From Asparagopsis taxiformis (Eukaryota; Rhodophyta; Florideophyceae; Bonnemaisoniales; Bonnemaisoniaceae): a DNA stretch of 64,000 nucleotides. Position 1 is the stretch's first letter. Each line of letters opens with the position of its first letter. The notes beneath the pieces are model-generated. The model saw nothing but the letters and a program-made list of their open reading frames with translations. It did not search any database and was not told where the DNA came from. A program made the translations under genes and the position numbers. The stretch is from NCBI GenBank assembly GCA_030407315.1, contig JALQPE010000250.1, positions 32,354 through 96,353 on the forward strand, written 5' to 3'. Shown in pieces: positions 12,540-23,063 of the stretch.

Positions 12540-13400
12540 GGAGAGGAGCAGTTGCTCAAGAGCCGGGCACCAGGCACCCAAAGATACCTGATCGAAGGGC
12601 ACGCGCACCACTGGTGACGCGTGGTATCAGGGAAAGGGAAGCTGATCCAGCAGAATAACCAGTCAAAGACTGAATCAGAGAGTGACCAGGGTCGGCGCGG
12701 TCCGCGCTATAGCCAAAGACGAAGCAGGCTTCTATGAGACTGCAAAACGATAGTTGGGAGCACATCAATAACCAAGTCCGATTGGTCGGGGGGGGGTTTT
12801 GCTGAACCAGCACGACGGCCAGGACAGAAAGCTGATACAGCGGGGAATGGGTTCCAGAAGCAGGCCAGACACTATAGCCAAAGTCGAAGCAGGCTGTAAT
12901 GAGACTGCGAAACGCAAGTTGGGAGTGGCTCGCAACCATACCTCCGGGTGGGCACCAGGCGGCCGAAGACACCTGATTGAGGGGCACGCGCACCACCGGT
13001 GACGCGTGGTAGGGGCAATGCTGATACAGCGTCCCGAAATTGAGAAGCTGAATCAGCGAAAAGGGACACCGGAAGAGTGCCAAGCACCATAGCCAAGGGA
13101 GAAGCACACTGAATCAGTAGGCAAAACGCACCCTGGGGGTAGATTGGACACCGAGCTTCCGGCTGGCTTTTACAATCAAAGGACATGGAGATTCGCCTCT
13201 AGTTAAATGATAAATTACATGTGGCTTGTAGCCCTAAATGTCCTTGTGGTTGGTGTCCAATAGCTAGGCTAAATACTGATACAGTGGGGTGGTCGAAAAA
13301 CCCTAAGTGACGGGTGCGCCGGCGGCGCTGGCACACTGTAAATACAGTGTAAACTGTTAGGTGTAGTGTACAATTCAGTGTATCACTGGTGTCACGTGCC
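12540..13400 (+). repeat. Left arm of a large imperfect inverted repeat
   Basis: It contains two related sub-units (about 12569-12650 and 12950-13030), each with a CACCAGGC block, GGGCACGCGCACCAC, GGTGACGCGTGGTA and a CTGATCCAGC/CTGATACAGC block. These are followed by TAAATACTGATACAGTGGGG (about 13274). All of these blocks return in reverse order and opposite orientation at 14.36-15.08 kb. Similarity is imperfect, so the structure is not recent. Confidence 0.65.
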
Positions 13401-14008
13401 ACGTGTTCAGTGATTGCACTGCTGTTAGAATAGATAGTCCAAAATAGTTGAGAATTAAAAGAATTGGGTAAAGTGCCCAAAATTGGAGGTGAAACACCTA
13501 GCTGTAAGCGCTTCGCCAAGTTGCATTGCACTACACCAGCCCATTGCATATAGAATCCTGTTCAACTCCACCTTCCAAATCTGAACCTTCGCAAGCATTC
13601 GAAGTCGTCAAGCTCATGTAAGTCGAATCTTCCAGCATATATTTTTGCCTTCCGCTCAAGACGGAGCATGTCATCAGAGTATTCTTCTGCAGCTGCCTTC
13701 AACATCATTGCCGAAATCATAGGCGCTTTCATGACACTACATTTTGTTACGGCCGAAAGGCAGGTCCCCATCTTCGTTCTCGAACGGTAAACGGTACGTT
13801 GTCTTTGTGTACGAACTCGGGTCATTTTTTGATAGAACACTTTTCTTCCCCCTGTTCATCAACTGCTCTTTCGTTCACGACCAGGGTCTTCATTTCCAAA
13901 CATTTATAGCCAATGTATCCCAACCGCGCATCCATACAACCATGCTATCACCCATCTTCATAAGGGTGATTTATAGCACTGATGACACTTCTGCTCATTC
14001 ATTTTTGT

Positions 14009-14280
14009 AGTGCAATGCCGGGAGGCGGGGTTCCCTTCGGCACAGCGTGAGGACAGTCCGAGATCCTTCTAGTCCTGGTAGGTGGTAGAGCGTCGAATCT
14101 CCGGTGTTCTCGTAACGGGTTGTAAGTCCGTTCCGGAGACTCTATTAGAATCTGAGGGATACAGTCACTTGACAAGTTCCAGGAGTATCCGGTTTCGGTT
14201 ACTGAGGAACTCGAGAGAACGAAAGGGTAGCAGCGAAGTGCGTGTGGTGCAATGCCAAGTGGCGGGTCGCCTTGCATGAT
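14009..14280 (+). repeat. Diverged repeat copies with shared LTR-like edge
   Basis: TGTAGTGCAATGCC at about 14007 matches the edge of the repeats at 12.15 and 33.80 kb. GGTGGTAGAGC followed by CGAATC and GGGTTGTAAGTCC (about 14079-14133) repeats their internal module. A second edge-like GTGGTGCAATGCC occurs at about 14244. It lacks the adjacent primer-binding-like sequence, so it could be a solo or 3' copy. Confidence 0.4.
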
Positions 14281-14359
14281 GTACCACTTTTAAACTGTGT
14301 AATGGTTTTTCTGAAAACTTTTACTTTCCAAACCTTTCCGATATTTATGCTAATTACAG

Positions 14360-15080
14360 TGACACACTGGACTCGATACACGTGGAACCAGTGGCACACT
14401 GTGATACACACTAACCCTGTTGCACAAGACACTGACTCTGCGTGTACCACGCCTGCCACGCCATTCATTTAGGGTTTTTCCGACCGCCCTGCTGTACCAG
14501 TATTTAGCCTATCCACTGACAACCGTAGAAGTTCACTTAGGGCTAGCCACCGTGCTGTAACATAGTATTTATTTCACGGCGGATCGCCCAGTTCTTCGAT
14601 TGTAAAGTCACCGGAAGTTCGGTTGTCATTTTGCTCCCAAGGTGCGTTTCGCCGTCTGAGTCAGCCTGCTTCTCCCTTGGCTATAGTACTTGGCACCCTT
14701 CCGGTACCCGTTCGTCGCTGATCCAGCGTTTGCCCTTGGCACTCCACCCGCTGTATCAGCATTATCCCTTACCACGCGCAGCCTGTGGCGCGCGTGCCCC
14801 TCTATCAGGAGTCTTCGGCCTCTTGGTGTACCACCGTACCTGATCGTGTCGCTTCGCTCCCATCCTGCGGATCGCAGTAACTGTTTGCCTACTCCGCCTG
14901 TGGCTATAGTGCGTTGCACAAGTCAGGCCTTACTCTTGCCGCTGTACCAGCTTCTCCTCTACCCTTTCAGGGTCTCTCCCCTGCACGTGCCACCAGTGGT
15001 GCACGTGCCCACTCACCCCTTTCCCACTACCAGGTACCCTCGCCTGCTCGGTGGACCACCATTCACGCTGTATCAGCTCC
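14360..15080 (-). repeat. Right arm of the large imperfect inverted repeat
   Basis: Reverse-complement counterpart of 12.54-13.40 kb: TTAGGGTTTTTCCGACC and CAGTATTTAGCC (about 14470-14510) mirror 13274-13310. The blocks at 14740-14830 and 14940-15060 mirror the two left sub-units. The two arms are centred near 13.88 kb and enclose about 0.95 kb with no recognisable gene. A foldback-type element or head-to-head insertion of two copies would explain it. Confidence 0.65.
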
Positions 15081-15139
15081 CCTTCATTTCCTTCTCGACC
15101 GTTGGTCATTCCCCTCACACCACTGCGTACAGAATAATT

Positions 15140-16565
15140 ATTCCGTGACAACGAAATCAAGAAAATAGTGATGGATGTGTAGCAAGAAAATCATCGGGGT
15201 GACGTATTGCTCGAAATACATCGGAAAATTTGGTATGAGGTTTCTCCATTGCTACAAAAGTTAGTAAGGCATTACAATAGTACTTGACCAATCTTTTTCT
15301 AGGCTGCAAAAATTCATTAAAGTATTGGAGTATTACGAATGCATCGATGTATCCCCGGTGAAATTTTCCCCGCACACCTTTCAGATTGTAACCATCATTA
15401 CTCCAAAAGTAAATGAAGTACTCAGTAACCTTTGATTATGATGACCATTAATGTAACGTTGTCTGGGATTGTGCAAAAAATACTAAACCGAATGTTTTGT
15501 ACTTGGAAGCAATAATTGACTTTTCGTTCTTGAAGAGGGGGAATGTAAAACTGCTTGAACTATGCTCCCAAGAAGTATTAATCTAAAAAAATGTTCGTCA
15601 GCAATGATAGACAGAAAACCATTCGATAATGTTTTTTTATTAGGAATGTAGATTTATTCGTTGAAATAAGTAGGGGATGCATCCTGATGCTTTCAAATAA
15701 CTGAAGAAAGAAGTTCAGAATAGAACAAATGTGAAATATAATGTTTGACGGCATAGCTGCAATGTGTCACTGTATTATTTTCACTGCAAAAGAATGATTT
15801 TCTGCATTCATTTGACACTTTTCGATTCCAGATATATAGATTCTTCCCATTAGACTAGTGTTTCTCATAGTGCTCATGGAAACATTTCCTAAATTATGTC
15901 TTGCTTTTTCTCTCCTCATTTATCGTAAAAACGGTAAGAGAACTTTTTTCTATGATTCCATTATCAATATGTTCCAGCATTATTCTGCTTGCATCCAACA
16001 CCCAGAACTCGATGTGGTCATTGATAGATATATAAGAGAACGCAGTATTATAGCAATGTGTACCAGAAGTGTTCCCCGACAGCTACGAGGGATAGGAGTT
16101 CTGTAGTCCTTCGGGCTGAGGTTCTGCCGGAGCGTGTAAGAATAGCCCTGCCGGTAGCGGTCCGGACTAAGCTACGGAGTCTTGAGATAGAGTTGGATGG
16201 TGGGAGTAGGACGAAAGCGATGACCTAACCGTAGAAACGTTCCTCCTGAGGGATGAGGAACTGCGGACATATTTCCCTTCTGGGGGCGACCACGAACGTT
16301 TGCCTCAGACATGCCGACTGCTACGCATCAGTGCGTAGGAAATTTGAGACCAGACAGTTTCTATCGCTCGGATGCTGGGCGCCGACGGACATTCTGATTT
16401 CAAAATGCGTGCGCTGAGCCACCGAAACTGCTGGATAACACATGTTGGGTGCAGACTGTGCCGCTACGGTCTTCAATCTGTCAACTGCTTGTTCGTACTT
16501 CAGCTAACGCTGTGAAGGTAAAATACCTTCCGCGTCCCTTGGAATCCTATTGCTTGAAATCTGTT
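15140..16565. other. AT-rich intergenic DNA with a GC-rich insert
   Basis: No supported gene. 15.15-16.07 kb is AT-rich and probably starts element 1. 16070-16440 is abruptly GC-rich and contains a 7-bp stem (GTTCCTC/GAGGAAC, about 16238-16260). It may be a separate small insertion. I recognise no family in it. Confidence 0.4.
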
Positions 16566-19500
16566 CTACCCCATTCTTGGCGGATAGCCATTACACCGCA
16601 GAATTACGTGATAGTATCCACCATTATAGATTAACCTGCAGTGTTCGATCTTTTTCTCTTTCAGGAGAACTGTGCAATTTCCGTCTTGTTTGCATGCATG
16701 AACTGCTCCGGTTCTCCTCACCACTTTCGAAAGTTCAACTAGTTGTACCCGTCCGTATTCCTTCACACTATAGAGACCAGTGTTACCATCCATGTACATT
16801 CTCCTTGACACCACCCATAAGCGTGTATTATTTACACCGATAATTCCACATACCAGAAACACGCCAGCTTTCCCACTGAATCCCTTGGAAGAAACCAATG
16901 GTTCGTTGTCGACAAAGTCCTGATGGAGTTTATGATCCTCGCAAACTACTTGTATCACACTTCCAGCCCGCAGAATATTATGAGCATAGGATTTCCTTCT
17001 CATTCCACTTCTTTTCTGTTGTATAAATCTTGCGCGATCATATACGATTATTTCCTCGGAGACCAACAGCTCTTCAGTATTTTCCCCTGGAATGATAGCA
17101 TCGGACAGCATTGCTTTTCCCAACTCCACCTCTTTACTAAAAGCCATGGAGATACGACCAGCTCCTTCCCATCTTCGATCATTTTCTGTCCATGACGCAT
17201 TAACGCCTTTTCTTCCTGCCAAAAATTTCGAAACAGGATTCTGCAAAGCTTCCTTAATCCTTCTATCTGTCTCCAATGCGAACTTTTCCCAGAGCCTATC
17301 TGATTCATCAAGACGCAGAGCCTCGTGCCCCAGAAATAAACTTCGCATACTCCTCAACGTAGCGTCTTGTTTTTCGGAGCTGACAGGGATTTCATTCCGA
17401 CGGTCTCTTTCGCTTCTTTCAATCAGAGTCGCAATCCTGATTTGCCAATCCTGGCACAGTACATGTTCAATTGCTGTCACATAAGACCCGTGATTATTAT
17501 CTCGAGAGAGACAGCGCTTAAGTGGTTGATGGACGCTCTCTAGGACCATCTCTGATACAATAGAAACATGACCAAAAATGGGTATCGTATGCACAAAAAG
17601 TTCTAGCATTCGATGAAGATTTGGTTTGTCAAGAATCTTACCTGCTTCAGGATATTGAGTGCAGTACGAATGGACTGAACTAACATACCTAGTTGCCATT
17701 TTATGAAGTTTCTCGTTTCGAAGGGCTAGACCGCCATCTGAACAGTACGGAGCCGCCAATTGTCCGTCAATTTCCGTCTTGGGCCACCAGTATGTCTCAG
17801 AGACCAGGTTGGACAGTTCCTGGAGAAGTTGAACGCAGAATATGTCAACAAGTTCTGATTGCTGAAGGAAAACTCGTGAAGAAACAAGGAGAACACTAAA
17901 AACACCAGTAATTGTCATGCTGTTCAAACTCTTTCTCTGTATGTTATACACGCTTACCTGACGTTGCAGCCCGTTCGACCGTAACGCTCCGCATATAGTT
18001 ATGTCAACGGACATTCGAACCTCATCGGTAGTAAGGCGAGAGAAGCATAGGTCAAGTAAATTGCGAGCAAGACCCATGAATAGGTGATCTGGAGCCACTG
18101 CTGAGTTTCTGTAAGGATCGAAAATCCCTGAAACAACAGGAACATTTTGATTTGTCAGAGGAATCAGATGCCTCTTTTTCGACAGTTCATTGTGGAGCAT
18201 GAAGTAGGGTGACTCCTCAAGATAATCTACTCCTCCAGGTTTCATTCCTAGCAACTGCGCATCTCGAACCATAAAATTATTCTTCCTTACCGCTATGGTT
18301 CTTTGTGCACATCGAAATTGGGAAGGTCTCATCGAGTGCAAATCAGTTGAATACCCAAGAGCACTCCCAATGTCGTTTCGGCGTCTTGGAAATATGCAGT
18401 GAGTGCATGGAACGTTTGAAATATGTCCCATGACATCCACAGCGCTTGCTGCTGCAGGGTAATCAGCAACGCATGCAGTTACATCTATGAATGCTACCAA
18501 GTCGTCACCGTATGGACTCACACATTCAACTCCATTCACAGTACCCTCAACGAGGTCCTCGACAATATATTTCAATACTTTTGTTGAATTAACTCCTGGT
18601 GGTGTTACTGAAATAACACGTGTTGAGAATGGGGTGTTCCGGGCTGCGGAAGATAGACCCAACGGAACCATATAAACGCCACCGGCAGATCCTTGCGAAT
18701 ACAAAGACGAGGATGGGTTACAGTCATCATGGTAAAGCATCATTCGATATATTACGAAATTCTTTCCGTTTTCCAGACTCCCAGATACTGAATGCAATTT
18801 TGAGCAATGATCGATCTCGCGCTGAGGTGCAAGCTCATTTTCGATTTCATTTCGTAAAGAACTAGTCTGTACTTTTTTCGCAAACCCCACCACGGTACAT
18901 TCGTAGAGCAGGTTACAACTTGATATTTTTCCGAATCCTTCACCATCTGGATCTTGATCATTGGGTGTATCTCTCGAATTACTTTTAACTTCCATCCAGA
19001 TTAGTCGTTCCATATCATCCCTGTTACGACCCTTCCAGAATCGTGCAACAAAGTAACAAGAAGGATCTTGTTTTCCATCCCTGGGCGCATGGGACTCAGC
19101 GAAAGGATATATTGAAGCACAGAGATCGCCTGGTAAAACGGAAGGATATTTTGTATTCAATTGTTCGAGAAGTTCGGTGTTGTTCCCATCGTTCGTTCCA
19201 CTAGTACAAGATTGCATATTGGAGATTTTTCCACTAGAGTATAACGCACCCCTTCTCTTGTTTAAGCCCACTCTTCGTAGCTTCCGAGTCGGATAGTTAT
19301 GTTCTTTAGGCTGTTCAGATGAGAAACGTTGGGCGATTTCTTCGAACTGGATCCGCACTTCAGCGTCCAAGCTCTCGTTTGAATTCTTCTCTGAACTGGA
19401 AGAAATGTCGCATGTTCCGACCATCCAGACTGTTCCTATTTTCCCTGTTAACATCGTGACATTCTCTGCTGTAGATGGCTCCGAACATCGCCATCCATAC

Positions 19501-20342
19501 CTCTCAAGTGAAAAACCTTCAATTGTCGGTGGTAAACTTCTGCACGGAAAAGAAATAATGTCTCCTGGACAAGCTCTTTCAAGTCCTGAGGTACCCAGTA
19601 CATAAAATTGCCTGGAAGGAAGAGCAAAATTCTCCCTCATAGTTACTGCAGGCGATTTCTCAATCGAAGGCCCTTCCGTATCGGAATGCTTCTTGCATAT
19701 TTCTTCGAAGAACGTTAGAGTAGCGATATCCTTCCTCACCCACTCGGAAGGCAGTACAATTCTTACGGATTGTTTCCTCTGGTTCGGTGACGACAGAGCC
19801 TGGGGATCTCCGGAGTTCGATGTTCCAGTGACTGCTGATGATAATTCTGCACCAGTGCTCTGTTCAGAGGCCTCTACCTCCTGAAAGTTCGAAGTCGGGT
19901 GAAACTTGACCACATGAGACTTCGGAAAGCATACATCAAGAAGGCAATTCCATATCGAACCATGTATTGTTGAGTAAGATGGAAATGAATGAGAATCGTC
20001 TAGAGACCTTGCCAGTGAAATAAAAAGTTCATACTGTTTGACAGTGAAACGATCTATGCCTGAAACAGACAAGATTGAAAGCATTTTTGGCCAAGACAAT
20101 AGCGTTCTCAACTGTTTTTCCATTTCTTCAAGCATTTGAATCGTCCTTCCATCAGCATATTCTCCATTTATGCCTTTCTGAGTAGATTGATTTTCAGAGT
20201 TCCAGACATTTGACTGTTCATCGCTTTCATCCCCTTCTGAACACAGTAGTTCTCCATCTGATGAGTATGTTTCGTTCCATCTCGGTGAAGATTCATGGAT
20301 AGCGTTGGTGTTTTGTAACGTGTTGTGTGTGAGGAACGGCAA
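16566..20342 (-). CDS. CxxC-type DDE transposase of element 1 (Plavaka/KDZ/TNP2-like)
   Basis: Probable transposase that cuts and pastes the element. Numbering from the upstream open frame (about 1258 codons), the three RNase-H-fold acidic positions appear as follows. First D is in DVTACVADYPAAA (about 616-627), followed by a zinc-like PCTHCIFPRR insertion. The second is in APDHLFMGLARNLLD (about 750). The third is the E of VLESVHQPLKRCLS (about 935). The order D-Y/F-P, CxxC, DHL-xxGL, E-x2-H-x3-K is repeated in the element-2 transposase. Such CxxC insertions are known in KDZ and CACTA/Plavaka-type enzymes. The N-terminal part is acidic and variable. The frame opens without a good ATG (the first codon is TTG), so an upstream exon or frame change at about 20340 is likely. 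Confidence 0.7.
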   Translation of the reverse strand: MPFLTHNTLQNTNAIHESSPRWNETYSSDGELLCSEGDESDEQSNVWNSENQSTQKGINGEYADGRTIQMLEEMEKQLRTLLSWPKMLSILSVSGIDRFTVKQYELFISLARSLDDSHSFPSYSTIHGSIWNCLLDVCFPKSHVVKFHPTSNFQEVEASEQSTGAELSSAVTGTSNSGDPQALSSPNQRKQSVRIVLPSEWVRKDIATLTFFEEICKKHSDTEGPSIEKSPAVTMRENFALPSRQFYVLGTSGLERACPGDIISFPCRSLPPTIEGFSLERYGWRCSEPSTAENVTMLTGKIGTVWMVGTCDISSSSEKNSNESLDAEVRIQFEEIAQRFSSEQPKEHNYPTRKLRRVGLNKRRGALYSSGKISNMQSCTSGTNDGNNTELLEQLNTKYPSVLPGDLCASIYPFAESHAPRDGKQDPSCYFVARFWKGRNRDDMERLIWMEVKSNSRDTPNDQDPDGEGFGKISSCNLLYECTVVGFAKKVQTSSLRNEIENELAPQREIDHCSKLHSVSGSLENGKNFVIYRMMLYHDDCNPSSSLYSQGSAGGVYMVPLGLSSAARNTPFSTRVISVTPPGVNSTKVLKYIVEDLVEGTVNGVECVSPYGDDLVAFIDVTACVADYPAAASAVDVMGHISNVPCTHCIFPRRRNDIGSALGYSTDLHSMRPSQFRCAQRTIAVRKNNFMVRDAQLLGMKPGGVDYLEESPYFMLHNELSKKRHLIPLTNQNVPVVSGIFDPYRNSAVAPDHLFMGLARNLLDLCFSRLTTDEVRMSVDITICGALRSNGLQRQVSVYNIQRKSLNSMTITGVFSVLLVSSRVFLQQSELVDIFCVQLLQELSNLVSETYWWPKTEIDGQLAAPYCSDGGLALRNEKLHKMATRYVSSVHSYCTQYPEAGKILDKPNLHRMLELFVHTIPIFGHVSIVSEMVLESVHQPLKRCLSRDNNHGSYVTAIEHVLCQDWQIRIATLIERSERDRRNEIPVSSEKQDATLRSMRSLFLGHEALRLDESDRLWEKFALETDRRIKEALQNPVSKFLAGRKGVNASWTENDRRWEGAGRISMAFSKEVELGKAMLSDAIIPGENTEELLVSEEIIVYDRARFIQQKRSGMRRKSYAHNILRAGSVIQVVCEDHKLHQDFVDNEPLVSSKGFSGKAGVFLVCGIIGVNNTRLWVVSRRMYMDGNTGLYSVKEYGRVQLVELSKVVRRTGAVHACKQDGNCTVLLKEKKIEHCRLIYNGGYYHVILRCNGYPPRMG

Positions 20343-20623
20343 TTCAACGGGCTGTTCCTTTCGGTATCGAAGATAATCTCACAGGGATTTGAATCTTGGA
20401 TATATTGCCGCGCTGAGAAATTTTCTTTTCCTCGGGGAGATGTTTCGCCGCGAGGCAGAGGCATGGAATTCAGAGCAATAGACTGGGAGCGTCTGCGATC
20501 ATTGGGTTCGAGGCCTCGAAAAAGACTAGAATATTGTTGTTTACCTCCTGCAAGATCTTCCCATCCAGATCGAAGCGACCTTCTCCGACGTTCACGAAAG
20601 AGTTGAGGTTTGTGGCGCCCCAT
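20342..20623 (-). CDS. Probable N-terminal exon of the element-1 transposase
   Basis: An ATG-initiated frame begins MGRHKPQLFRERRRR at 20623. It is basic and runs through a polar region up to the point where the long transposase frame opens in another register. Its start, strand and position suit the missing N-terminus. Joining requires either a short intron or a one-base frame change near 20330-20345, and I cannot choose between them. The basic start could be a nuclear localisation signal. Confidence 0.4.
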
Positions 20624-21263
20624 CAAAGATGGGTGTGGCTGCGAACTTTGCAATTTCTCACAGTCTGAGACTCTTTTGGAAATGTGGGTATTCTAAATGT
20701 GTCTTGAAGAGCTTGTCCTCTTAGGATTGTGTAAAGTTTCTGCTGGCGTTGGGAGCCGGTCCGTCGTAAGGATCGTTACATGTTATTGGCAGATCACCAG
20801 TCATTTCTCTGTATAGAACTTCTATTTCAATTATTCTGTGCCACTTTTAGCCCTCGTCATATGGCTCTCCGGAGATGAATTCTGTCCTGTAGGCCATATT
20901 CTGTACATCCGGATATCTGCAGCCACGGACTCGAAACAATATCCGAAAACATACCCCTCATAAGCACAATGGATTCAAAAAGTAGAATTTCATTTAAAAA
21001 AATTAGCTACCTTGCCAATTTTAGAAGCAGGGTTGCAATTTAATGCAAAAAATTGATATATGTATATCTTCTCTTGCTCCTTCGTGAGCTTCTAGTCTGC
21101 CTACTGTAATTTCTCTCAATACCAAGCTTCACTCAAAATATGAACAGTAAACTTTTTAGACGTGCAGCTTTTCAATGCCATGAGATAAATATTGTGCAAG
21201 CTCCACTGGCTTTGCACCATACGGCCTTAGAGAAGTGTACTCTCCCTTACGACCTATTTCAAC
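20624..21263. promoter_or_regulatory. Divergent intergenic region of element 1
   Basis: This 640-bp AT-rich gap separates the minus-strand transposase from the plus-strand ParB-like gene, so it must hold both promoters. I see no repeat, palindrome or clear TATA box in it. Confidence 0.35.
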
Positions 21264-23063
21264 ATGCAAGCAGATCCAAAAGCCACTACTCGCAAAAGAC
21301 CTGGACAGTCCAATACGACGGATATGATGTCCACAACTTCCAGATTGCCCGCATCCGATGAACAGCATGAATCTCCGAAGCGCAGGACCGTTGCCCAAAA
21401 AGAGCCAAGGAAAGAAATCTCTCAATACGCACTTTCACAGAGTATAAATAAGCCCTGGACAACTCAGCATTTTTCTGAGTATTCAGCACAGCTCGAAACG
21501 ATATTCTCTCATGAAAACTCAATGGTGAACTTAATGCATTTAATACCTCATAGGTTGGTACCAGTAATGCTCTCGGAGGATGAGCTGTTGAAGCTTTCGC
21601 ATCCGCAACTTCCTTTGCGCAATGTTGACAGTGGACAAGTTCAGATGCTGAAGAGAAGTCTATTGGAAAGTGGTTGGTTGAATTACTCCGGTAAAATACT
21701 TGTCTGCCCAGTGCAACAACCACACAGCCGTCTCGACAGTGAATCAGACTGTACATCTTCTTCTCATGATACTGGACAGGAATGTAGATTCGAATTGATA
21801 GGTGGAGTGCAGCTTGTTGCTGCTTTTATGCAGCTGAGGAAAGAGACTACAGGGCCGAGAAACATACCTAATATGGATGCAGGAGTACCATGCACAATTT
21901 TTACACCATGTGGAGAACGTCATAAATCGAATCTAACCCCGTTAGAGAAAATAATGATTGGAGCAGTGAGCAATTTGGGGAACTACGGTACACGCGCTAT
22001 GTCATTCTCAGACAATATGTGCTTGTCACGTAGCTTTGTTGCAGAGTGTCTATATGAGTTTGGTAATGAAAGAACTGTGCTGGAGAGTGTCAGATCTGGC
22101 CAATTGCATTCTCATCTGTGGCCGCTACAGGCTTCAATCATTGACAGAGCGCAGAATGTTAGACTTATCGGCTACTGCCAGAGCTCAAAAACATTGAGAA
22201 GAGACTGTCCTGAATGGGATTCTGAGGTCATCGGAGGTACTGAACGTGTAACATCCAGTTTCAGAAAACGTCAAGCAGCCTACATCACTGCATCTATGGG
22301 GCTATTTGCTACTCCAATCGCATATCGAATTTCCATGGAGCAGTTCACATTTAACAACGTCAGACTGACATCAAAGTATTGGACAATGCAGAATTTTGGC
22401 CTGGACGTATTTACACGGGCTAACGATGAGGAGAAATGTGCTATGCTATTAGTTTTGTACCGAAGGGAGTGCAGTGGTAATCTGAACAGATTGGAGAGAT
22501 TGCCATCTCAGAAGACTGAAAATACAGTCAATGTTCTCTTCCAATTTGTTCACCATCTCCTGGCAGTTGCCAAGCAGTCCTTCCAAGGCTCGTTGGCTGC
22601 CAGAGGTTCAACTAGAAAACCAATCAGACTACATCACCTTCTTTGCTCTCGCCTGGATTCCCACCCACAACCATGTTTCCGGCGGTATTTACTTGTCGAT
22701 GTAGTCGTTTCATTTGCTCTTCTCTGGGGAACAGGTGACCAATACAATTCTAATGTTGCCAAAGCAAGGGTTGGTGAGGCTGCTTCGGTATGCAAACTGG
22801 GAAAATCTCATGCTCGTGATCCAAATTATTTTGACCCTGCAATATTCATGCGCAATGTTATCTCTGTTTCGAGCAAAAATGGTCAGTCTGAAACTAACGT
22901 TAATGAACCAGACAACAATGGAGACAGTAGTAATACAAGGTATCAGTTCGGAGGCGCTCCAAGGTTTCTGACCCTGCGTATATACCACCTTCGAAATACA
23001 CCGGGACAAAAAGACGTTTTTCATCAGCCTGTTTGGGGAAAAAATGGTCGTCCCAGGGTCTAA
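21264..23063 (+). CDS. ParB-like protein of element 1
   Basis: A 599-aa frame from a clear ATG. The region around residues 90-200 follows the ParB/Srx fold plan: a RNVDSGQVQMLKRSLLESG segment, which corresponds to the 'do these, then a new value' part, then FELIGGVQLVAAFMQL in the place of the ParB box. The box is degenerate: GGVQ replaces the DGxHR seen in the element-2 and element-3 proteins, so nuclease/CTPase chemistry may be lost. The rest is helical with no other recognised domain. It overlaps the next frame by 20 bases, next to an A6 run at 23039-23044. The element-2 homologue is one continuous frame across the same junction, which suggests these two are one protein. Confidence 0.55.
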   Translation: MQADPKATTRKRPGQSNTTDMMSTTSRLPASDEQHESPKRRTVAQKEPRKEISQYALSQSINKPWTTQHFSEYSAQLETIFSHENSMVNLMHLIPHRLVPVMLSEDELLKLSHPQLPLRNVDSGQVQMLKRSLLESGWLNYSGKILVCPVQQPHSRLDSESDCTSSSHDTGQECRFELIGGVQLVAAFMQLRKETTGPRNIPNMDAGVPCTIFTPCGERHKSNLTPLEKIMIGAVSNLGNYGTRAMSFSDNMCLSRSFVAECLYEFGNERTVLESVRSGQLHSHLWPLQASIIDRAQNVRLIGYCQSSKTLRRDCPEWDSEVIGGTERVTSSFRKRQAAYITASMGLFATPIAYRISMEQFTFNNVRLTSKYWTMQNFGLDVFTRANDEEKCAMLLVLYRRECSGNLNRLERLPSQKTENTVNVLFQFVHHLLAVAKQSFQGSLAARGSTRKPIRLHHLLCSRLDSHPQPCFRRYLLVDVVVSFALLWGTGDQYNSNVAKARVGEAASVCKLGKSHARDPNYFDPAIFMRNVISVSSKNGQSETNVNEPDNNGDSSNTRYQFGGAPRFLTLRIYHLRNTPGQKDVFHQPVWGKNGRPRV

